From JAKOQB01 sp050258235 (GTDB taxonomy: Bacteria; Pseudomonadota; Gammaproteobacteria; Burkholderiales; Burkholderiaceae_F): a stretch of DNA of 14,610 nucleotides. A program made the translations under genes and the position numbers. Under the pieces are notes generated by a model that had not been told where the DNA came from, made no database searches, and saw only the letters and a list, made by a program, of their open reading frames with translations. The stretch covers positions 1 to 14,610 of the forward strand of contig JBLMYK010000269.1 of assembly GCA_050258235.1 (NCBI GenBank), in the 5' to 3' direction. Position 1 is the stretch's first letter. Each line of letters opens with the position of its first letter. This document shows positions 5,129 through 11,760 of this stretch, piece after piece.

Positions 5129-6601
5129 TCAGCCGGTTCCGCCGACCGTCAATCCCTCGATCCGCAAGGTCGGCTGACCGACGCCGACCGGCACGCTCTG
5201 CCCGTCCTTGCCGCACATCCCGATGCCCGGATCGAGCCGCATGTCGTTGCCGACCATCGTCACGCGCGTCAATGCATCCGGTCCGTTGCCGATCAGCGTG
5301 GCACCCTTGACCGGTGCGGTGACGCGGCCATTTTCGATCAGGTACGCCTCGGCCATGCTGAAGACGAACTTGCCGTTCGTGATATCGACCTGGCCGCCGC
5401 CGAAGTTCGTTGCGTACAGGCCTTTCTTCACCGAGCCGATGATTTCTTCGGGCGCGTGGTCGCCGCCGAGCATGTAGGTGTTGGTCATGCGCGGCATCGG
5501 CAGGAACGCGAAGGACTCGCGCCGGCCGTTGCCTGTCGGCGCGACCTTCATCAGGCGCGCATTCAGCGAATCCTGGATGTAGCCGCGCAGGACGCCGTCG
5601 TCGATCAGCACCGTGCGCGAGGTCGGATTGCCCTCGTCATCGACCGACAGCGAGCCGCGCCGCTCGGGAATCGTGCCGTCGTCGACCACGGTGACGCCCT
5701 TCGATGCCACGCGCTGGCCGATGCGGCCGGAAAACGCGCTCGACCCCTTGCGGTTGAAGTCGCCTTCCAGGCCATGACCGATCGCTTCGTGCAGCAGGAT
5801 GCCGGGCCAGCCCGATCCGAGCACCACGGTCATCACGCCCGCCGGCGCCGGTTGCGCGCGCAGATTGACGAGCGCCATGTCGACCGCCACCTGCACGTAA
5901 CCGGCCAGGCGCTCGTCGGTGAAATAGGCCAGATCGACGCGGCCGCCGCCGCCCGAAAAACCCTGCTCGCGCCGGTCTCCCTCCTCGACGATCACCGTCA
6001 GCGACACGCGTGCAAGCGGCCGCACGTCCGCGGTGAGAACCGGGGTAGAGCGGCGATCCGCCCGCGCGACCAGCACGACGTCGTATTCGCCGCTGATGCT
6101 CGCCATCACCTGCTTCACGCGCGCATCGCGTGCGCGCGCCATCTGCTCGATGCGTTCGAGCAGCTTGATCTTCTGCACGGCATCCATCGACGCGACCGGG
6201 TCGATCGCTGCATAAAGTGGCGCGGCAGCGCGCGCCTTGAATCCGGCCGCGACCTTTGCCGAGCCTCCGCCGGTGCGCGCGATCGATCGCACGGTGTGCG
6301 CCGCTTCCGTCAGCGCCGATTCGGAGATGTCGTCCGAGTACGCGAAAGCGGTCTTGTCGCTGACCACGGCGCGCACGCCGACACCCTGCTGGATGTCGAA
6401 GCTGCCGCTCTTGACGATGCCCTCCTCGAGGGCGAAGGACTCGTTGCGCGTGTACTGGAAATACAGGTCGGCGAAATCGGCGTCGTGCTCGAACACGATC
6501 GCCAGCGCGCGCTGCAGCTTGTTCTCGTCCAGTTCGTACGGCTCGAGCAGGAGCTGGCGCGCGATCGCCAGGCGTTCGAAGGCGGGATCTGACGGTTTCA
6601 T
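5129..6601 (-). CDS. tldD: TldD metalloprotease
   Basis: TldD forms a cytoplasmic heterodimeric zinc protease with TldE (PmbA). It cleaves unfolded peptides, as in microcin B17 precursor maturation and CcdA antitoxin degradation in E. coli. The 490-residue product is close to the usual size of about 480. The metal motif HEAIGHGLE is at 271-279, with H271, E272 and H275, and the conserved cysteine ligand of TldD proteins is C463 in GIGMCGKDGQ. The N-terminal domain (YTRNESFALEEGIVK, GVGVRAV) and the C-terminal GGGQVDITNGKF and GNGP segments are typical. No partner gene pmbA is in the window; in proteobacteria it usually lies elsewhere. It is 64 bases downstream of the amidase gene on the same strand. 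No good Shine-Dalgarno sequence precedes the ATG. Confidence 0.96.
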   Translation of the reverse strand: MKPSDPAFERLAIARQLLLEPYELDENKLQRALAIVFEHDADFADLYFQYTRNESFALEEGIVKSGSFDIQQGVGVRAVVSDKTAFAYSDDISESALTEAAHTVRSIARTGGGSAKVAAGFKARAAAPLYAAIDPVASMDAVQKIKLLERIEQMARARDARVKQVMASISGEYDVVLVARADRRSTPVLTADVRPLARVSLTVIVEEGDRREQGFSGGGGRVDLAYFTDERLAGYVQVAVDMALVNLRAQPAPAGVMTVVLGSGWPGILLHEAIGHGLEGDFNRKGSSAFSGRIGQRVASKGVTVVDDGTIPERRGSLSVDDEGNPTSRTVLIDDGVLRGYIQDSLNARLMKVAPTGNGRRESFAFLPMPRMTNTYMLGGDHAPEEIIGSVKKGLYATNFGGGQVDITNGKFVFSMAEAYLIENGRVTAPVKGATLIGNGPDALTRVTMVGNDMRLDPGIGMCGKDGQSVPVGVGQPTLRIEGLTVGGTG

Positions 6602-6665
6602 GAGAGGTCAGGGATCAGTCGGATTGCGGGCCACGGACAACGGACAACAAGCACCGGGCAACGGT
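6602..6665. repeat. Short spacer with tandem CGGACAA copies
   Basis: Between the amidase gene and tldD, CGGACAA occurs twice in tandem (6634-6640, 6641-6647), followed by the related CGGGCAACGG. This may be part of a dispersed GGACAACGGACAA-type intergenic repeat. No promoter or terminator is evident in these 64 bases. Confidence 0.4.
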
Positions 6666-7502
6666 TCAAAGCACCCGATGGGCGAGCGCCGGCAGGCTGG
6701 CGCGCAGGTCGGCGATGTTCGCAAGGTCGACGTCGCCGATCACCACGCCCGGGCCCTCGTCGCGGCTGGCGACGATCACGCCCCACGGATCGATCAGCAT
6801 GCTGTGGCCGAACGTGGCGCGGCCGTTTTCGTGCTTGCCGCCTTGCGCCGGCGCGAGCACGTAGCAGAGGTTTTCGATCGCCCGTGCGCGCAGCAGCGTT
6901 TCCCAGTGGGCGCGCCCGGTGGTCGCGGTGAAGGCCGATGGCACAAGGATGAGGTCGGGCTGACCGAGCGCACGGTAAAGCTCCGGGAAGCGCAGGTCGT
7001 AGCACACCGACAGGCCGACCTTGATCGCCGGCCCGCCCGACGGGGTGATCGTGAACGTGCGCACGCTGCGTCCCGGCGCGATGGTGCGCGCTTCGTCGTA
7101 CGACTCGTCGCCCTTGGCGAACGCGAACAGATGGATCTTGTCGTAGCGCGCCACGCGCACGCCGCGCGGATCGAACACGAGCACGGAGTTCATCACCCGG
7201 TGCATGTCGCCAGATTCCATCGGGACCGTGCCGCCTACCAGCCAGATGCCGTGCCGGGCAGCCGTCGCGGCAAGAAAATCCTGGATCGGCCCGCGCCCCT
7301 CGGGCTCGCGCACTGCAACCTTGTCGGTCTCGCGCCCCATCAGGCAGAAATACTCGGGCAGCGCCACCAGTTGCGCACCGGCGCGCGCCGCTTCGGCGAT
7401 CAGCGCCTCCGCATCGCGCAAATTCGCCTCCACCGATGGTTTCGACACCATCTGCACGGCGGCGACGCGGACGGTCTGTTGCGATGGGCGATCGTTGGGC
7501 AT
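6666..7502 (-). CDS. Carbon-nitrogen hydrolase, Nit/omega-amidase subgroup of the nitrilase superfamily
   Basis: The 278-residue protein carries the nitrilase catalytic triad: E50 in LVALPEYFCLMG, K122 in YDKIHLFAF and C167 in LSVCYDLRFPELYR. Family-typical blocks continue with PSAFT, GRAHWETLLRARAIEN and GHSMLIDPWG. The CYDLRFPE and GRAHWE patterns place it nearest to the Nit1/YbeM group, whose characterised members hydrolyse deaminated glutathione, a metabolite-repair reaction in the cytoplasm. That substrate is inferred, not visible in the sequence. The start at 7502 is 3 bases after the yhdP stop, with GGTGA 8 bases upstream inside the yhdP end, so the two genes are translationally coupled. 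The yhdP-amidase-tldD order recurs in betaproteobacteria to my knowledge. Confidence 0.92.
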   Translation of the reverse strand: MPNDRPSQQTVRVAAVQMVSKPSVEANLRDAEALIAEAARAGAQLVALPEYFCLMGRETDKVAVREPEGRGPIQDFLAATAARHGIWLVGGTVPMESGDMHRVMNSVLVFDPRGVRVARYDKIHLFAFAKGDESYDEARTIAPGRSVRTFTITPSGGPAIKVGLSVCYDLRFPELYRALGQPDLILVPSAFTATTGRAHWETLLRARAIENLCYVLAPAQGGKHENGRATFGHSMLIDPWGVIVASRDEGPGVVIGDVDLANIADLRASLPALAHRVL

Positions 7503-7505
7503 CGT

Positions 7506-10500
7506 CTATTTCACCGGTGTTCCGGCAGCCTCTGGGCTGCGCTCGTGGCGCTTGACCTGCGGATCGCTCCAGCTGCCGGTGATGTCGAACTCGTGCGAAA
7601 ACGCTTTCGACAGCGGATCGCGCAGGATCAGTTGTGCCAGGAACGTCCCCAGGCCGATGGCCGGGTTTGCCAGCAAAGCATACGCGAGTGACGCGGACCC
7701 GGCGTTTATCTCCGGAAGCACCAGCACGTGCAGGTCCTGGGTTTCTTTCCGCAGGTCGGCGGAACCCTCGATCAGCACGGTCGCGTTGGGGCCGCGCATC
7801 TTGAAGTCGCGCGTCGACAACACGCCGGCCTTGATGTCGGCACTGGCGGAGATCGAGTCGAACGCGAAGCCTTCGGAGAACACGTCGCGGAAGTCGAGCG
7901 CGATCCGGCGCGGCAGTGACTGCAACGACAGCACGCCGAGCAGGCGCGCAACTCCCGGATCGGCCCTTAGGAACTGCCCCTTCGCGGTCGACAGCTTCAG
8001 ATTGCCCGACAGGCTCGGGTAGTCGATCGAAAGCGGTGAGCCGCGCCACGCGATGTCACCCTCGATCTTGCCCTCGCCGCCGCGCATTGCGCCCGGCATG
8101 CCGAAGCGGGCAAGCAGGTTGCCCGCGTCGGAAAAATCGAGCACCACGTTCAGCGCCATCCTCCGCTGCCTGCCCTCGGCCGTACGCTGCCACTGCCCGC
8201 TCGCCGTCATGTGGCCGTCGGGGTTGGAGAACTCCAGCTTCTGCACCTGCCACACCGCGCTGGTTCCGTTGCCCACGTTCTGTGCCTGCAACTCGAGGCG
8301 TCCCAGCTTGTGGCCGACCATTTCGAAATCGCTGGCGACCAGATCGACGGCCGGCAGGTCGGTCGGCGGTGCGTCGAGCAGTTCGGTCAATTGGCTCCGG
8401 CTCTGCTCGGGAATGGTCAGCCGCGCGAGCCGCGCGCTCACGCGTCCCTGCCCGCCCGCCTGCCGCGGCTGCCAGGTGATCGCGCCGCTCGCATGGTCCG
8501 AGTTCACATTGGCAAGCCACTGGCCATCCGTCATGCGCGTCGCGCCGAGCACCACGTTGGCAAACGACTTGCCGCTGATCACCAGTTCGTGCACGTTCGC
8601 GGACACCGTGTCGAGCAACGCGGAGCCGTCGCCGTCGGCGATCGCGCCATCCAGCAGCGCGAGCCAGCGGTCCAGGTCGAGCCGCTGCGCGGTCAGCGTC
8701 GTCCGCATTCCGCTGGGGGGCAGCGGCAGCGCGTCGACATCGCCGCTGCCGATCGCGAGGGCTCCACGCTCGATGCGCATCACGCCGTTGCGGTCCCGGC
8801 CCCGCTCGAGTGCCAGCGCGAGCCGTGCGCCGAGCGCGACGCGGATCGTGTCGGCGTCCGTCGTTGCGCTGCCCGCATCGCGCGGAACGAGCTCGACCCG
8901 CAGAGGCATCGCGTCTGCGGCGGACTTGCGCAACGGATCGGGCAGGTCGAGGCCGATGCCCACCAGATCGGAAGTCACGCGGATATCTGCGCGCCGGTTA
9001 CGCACCACGATGCCGGCGCTGTATCTTGCGGAGCCCTGTGCGCGACCAAGCAGCCGCTGCAGCGTCGACCCTTCGATCAGACGCTGCGCAGCCTGCGCAG
9101 ACGCGGTCCCGCTGCCCGTGATTTCGAGTGCGCCGTCGGCGCTCGTGCTGGTATCGACCCGGAAAGGACCGCCGGCGAACGTGCCGGTGAGCCCGGCGAT
9201 GCGCACCGACTTCTCGCTGAATTCCACCTTGCCGGTCACGCGCGTGAACGGCGGCAGGTCGTCTCGCAGGGTGAGGTCGTTGTTCGCGAGCGCGACTCCG
9301 CCGCGCACCCGGGTGTCCTGCGCGTGCATCAACGGGATGTCCAGCTGCAGATCGAGCGCGCTCGTCCCGCTGCCTCCCGCACGAGCGAGGAATCCGCCCA
9401 GCCAGCCTCCGACCGGACTCGAATTGACGAAGCGGATCAGGTCGCCCAAAGGACCGCTGCCCTTGCCGTCGATCAGCAGCCTGACGTCGGCCGCGCCAAG
9501 GTCGGGAAGCGTGGCGCGCACCGGACCGAGCTGGACTCCGAAGACCTGGGCGCGGCGCGCGGTGATCTCGATCTTCTGGCGGTCGAACAGAAAATCGCCA
9601 TCGATGTTCGTGATCGGCGGCCAGGCATCGGGCGCCGCGCCGCTTTCCGACGCGCGTGGCGGCAGGTAATCGAGCGTTCCGCCGGCGATCTTCGCCGCCA
9701 CCCGGAATTCGCCGCTCGCCGGCTGCGCGAAAGGAAAATCGGCGAGATCGCCCTTCAGCTTGAAGCTGCCGTCGCGCGCGCTGCCCGCCACCAGCGCTGT
9801 GCCCAGCCACGCGCGCACGGCGGGCGAGACCACGAGCGGGATCATCTTGTGAACCTGGCTCGCCTCGGCGCGGACGATCTGCCCGCTCGCATCGATGATG
9901 CCGATGCCCTTGCCGCCGCTGCGGTAGGTCGCCTGGCCACCAAGCTCGAAATCCGGGTTCGCCGCCACGATGGAATCCAGCTTCAGCTCGAATCCGTTGC
10001 GCGTCGACCAGCGTGCGTTGCCGTTCAACGTGGCTAGCGGGACCGCGTTCTCAAACACGCCGGGAAAGTCCAGCGTCGCATCTTGCGCGCGCACCTGCGC
10101 CGTGCCGCCCTGCGGATCCAGCTGCAGCCGGCCCGAGAGGTTCTGGAATCCGGGGCGGCCGGGCCGGGGCCGCCCGCTCGCCGACAGCGGCGGATCGGCT
10201 GGCTCGCCGTTCATTGCGAAGCCGGCGAAGTCGGTCTGCAGCGCGTATTGCTTCGGTGCATCGGCTTCGCCTTCCCACGTGTAGCGCAGGTTGGCAAGGT
10301 CGCCGCGCACGCCGAGGCGCTGCACGGTCTCGTGCCACTTCGCGGGCAGCGGCAGATGCACGGCAAGCGCGCTGACCGTCGTCAGCGACAGCCCGCCGGC
10401 TTCGACGAGTCCGCGGGTCGGTCGTCCGTCGGTCGCGCGCGTGATGCGAACGCGCGCATCCGTCGGCGGCAGTGCGAGCCCGGCCCCGGTCAGCTCCAGC

Positions 10501-11630
10501 CGCCGCGCGGAAAACTCCTGGCCGCCGTCTCCCCACAGCGTGCCCCACTCGCGCTGCTCCAGACGGCCCTGCAGTCGCTGCACCTGAAGGGGCTCGAGGT
10601 TGGCGCCCAGGCGCGCCGACACGTCGACCAGCGCCAGATCGGCGACAGTTCGCTCGATCCGTCCGCGGTCGAACTCGAGCCACGCGCGTACCGCTCCCTG
10701 TGCGCGGTCGATCGACATCGTCGCCGGCAGCAGGTGCACGTACTGCGCTGCGCGCGCGACATCGGCAAAGTCCGTCTGCGCGAATACGCGGCCGCTCCAT
10801 TGCGAGAAGTCCGTCGCCGCGCCGAACCAGGGCCGGCGGTACTCGCCGCGCAGATCGATCGGCGCGCTCAACGATGCCGGCGGCCGCAGCCGCAGTGCGA
10901 AGCGGTCGCTCACCAGTCCGCGCCGGAAATCGAAATCGACGTCCTCGAATTCGACCGCTTCGCCGCCGATCTCGTCGTCCCGGTAGCGCACGCGCGCATC
11001 GCGGATGCCGATATGCGCCTGTGCCAGCACCCACTCGGCAGCGCGGCTGTCGGCGGTTCCGCTGTGCGGATCGAACGCGAATCCGGCGACCACGAACTTG
11101 CCGTCGGCCTCGCGCCGCACGTCGAGTTCCGGGGTGCGGATCCACAGGTCGCTGAACTGCACCTGAAGCGCGGTCAGCGACTTCCATGACAGCGTGGCCT
11201 CGAGCTGCGGCAGCGCCAGCACCGGGTTTCCGCTGCGATCGAAGATCTGGACGTTGACCAGGCGCAGCAGCGGGTTGAACCCGCGCCAGCCGCTGTCGAT
11301 GCGTGCGATGGTGATGCGCGTGTCGAGCGCGCGGCTCACTTCGCGTTCGACCAGCGGCCGGTACTCGTCGATGCGGGGCATCAGGTAGTAGCGGGTCGCC
11401 AGCCACATTGCACCGAACGCGAAATAGGCGACGACGAGGGCGATCCACAGCGTGCGCAAAGTGATGCGGATGCCCTGCACGCAGCCGTCGCCGAAACGAC
11501 GCGCGAGCGAGCGCTCGGCAGCGTGCAACACCTCCTCGACCGCGTCCTCGACCCGGTGCTCGAGCGCATGCAGTTTCTCGGCCGGTGACTGGTTGGTCGC
11601 GCGGTCGTCGGAACGGTCGTCAGAGGTCAC
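7506..11630 (-). CDS. yhdP: YhdP family AsmA-like envelope protein
   Basis: YhdP is an inner-membrane-anchored, mostly periplasmic AsmA/TamB-type protein thought to carry phospholipid across the periplasm, partly redundant with TamB and YdbH in E. coli. From a GTG at 11630 the product has 1374 residues (E. coli about 1266). A charged N-terminal segment is followed by one membrane helix at about 60-80 (LWIALVVAYFAFGAMWL). A long beta-rich region comes next, and the C-terminus has the family hallmark FRDVFSEGFAFDSI, then VLVLPEINAGSASLAYALLANP and DITGSWSDPQV. The open frame extends to an ATG at 11786, but that start would overlap the divergent glnE start. No Shine-Dalgarno sequence precedes the GTG, so the start remains uncertain; codon composition supports coding from about 11600. 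It heads the yhdP-amidase-tldD group. Confidence 0.93.
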   Translation of the reverse strand: MTSDDRSDDRATNQSPAEKLHALEHRVEDAVEEVLHAAERSLARRFGDGCVQGIRITLRTLWIALVVAYFAFGAMWLATRYYLMPRIDEYRPLVEREVSRALDTRITIARIDSGWRGFNPLLRLVNVQIFDRSGNPVLALPQLEATLSWKSLTALQVQFSDLWIRTPELDVRREADGKFVVAGFAFDPHSGTADSRAAEWVLAQAHIGIRDARVRYRDDEIGGEAVEFEDVDFDFRRGLVSDRFALRLRPPASLSAPIDLRGEYRRPWFGAATDFSQWSGRVFAQTDFADVARAAQYVHLLPATMSIDRAQGAVRAWLEFDRGRIERTVADLALVDVSARLGANLEPLQVQRLQGRLEQREWGTLWGDGGQEFSARRLELTGAGLALPPTDARVRITRATDGRPTRGLVEAGGLSLTTVSALAVHLPLPAKWHETVQRLGVRGDLANLRYTWEGEADAPKQYALQTDFAGFAMNGEPADPPLSASGRPRPGRPGFQNLSGRLQLDPQGGTAQVRAQDATLDFPGVFENAVPLATLNGNARWSTRNGFELKLDSIVAANPDFELGGQATYRSGGKGIGIIDASGQIVRAEASQVHKMIPLVVSPAVRAWLGTALVAGSARDGSFKLKGDLADFPFAQPASGEFRVAAKIAGGTLDYLPPRASESGAAPDAWPPITNIDGDFLFDRQKIEITARRAQVFGVQLGPVRATLPDLGAADVRLLIDGKGSGPLGDLIRFVNSSPVGGWLGGFLARAGGSGTSALDLQLDIPLMHAQDTRVRGGVALANNDLTLRDDLPPFTRVTGKVEFSEKSVRIAGLTGTFAGGPFRVDTSTSADGALEITGSGTASAQAAQRLIEGSTLQRLLGRAQGSARYSAGIVVRNRRADIRVTSDLVGIGLDLPDPLRKSAADAMPLRVELVPRDAGSATTDADTIRVALGARLALALERGRDRNGVMRIERGALAIGSGDVDALPLPPSGMRTTLTAQRLDLDRWLALLDGAIADGDGSALLDTVSANVHELVISGKSFANVVLGATRMTDGQWLANVNSDHASGAITWQPRQAGGQGRVSARLARLTIPEQSRSQLTELLDAPPTDLPAVDLVASDFEMVGHKLGRLELQAQNVGNGTSAVWQVQKLEFSNPDGHMTASGQWQRTAEGRQRRMALNVVLDFSDAGNLLARFGMPGAMRGGEGKIEGDIAWRGSPLSIDYPSLSGNLKLSTAKGQFLRADPGVARLLGVLSLQSLPRRIALDFRDVFSEGFAFDSISASADIKAGVLSTRDFKMRGPNATVLIEGSADLRKETQDLHVLVLPEINAGSASLAYALLANPAIGLGTFLAQLILRDPLSKAFSHEFDITGSWSDPQVKRHERSPEAAGTPVK

Positions 11631-11697
11631 GGTGGGGGGGATGGACAGTTCGAGTCCGCGTCGACAGCCAAGGTTCCACGCCACCCATAGAATCGGG

Positions 11698-11727
11698 TCG
11701 CGCCGATCGGTGTCTTTTCGCGCCGAT
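11698..11727. promoter_or_regulatory. Phased direct repeat in the yhdP-glnE divergent promoter region
   Basis: TCGCGCCGAT occurs at 11698-11707 and again at 11718-11727, exactly 20 bases apart, about two helical turns, in the 130-base gap (11631-11760) between the divergent genes. The second copy runs into GATATGCT, a possible -10 for glnE, but no convincing -35 is seen. It could be a tandem binding site for a regulator. Confidence 0.35.
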
Positions 11728-11760
11728 ATGCTGCAGGGATCCGAACGCCGCCAACCGCCG

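Noticed and set aside
5456..6592. 378-codon plus-strand frame opposite tldD
   Set aside because: Fully antisense to tldD with its intact metal motif; no domain seen.
8211..10037. 608-codon plus-strand frame opposite yhdP
   Set aside because: Composition is shadow-like (Arg/Ala/Gln/His-rich), no recognisable domain, and yhdP is well supported on the other strand.
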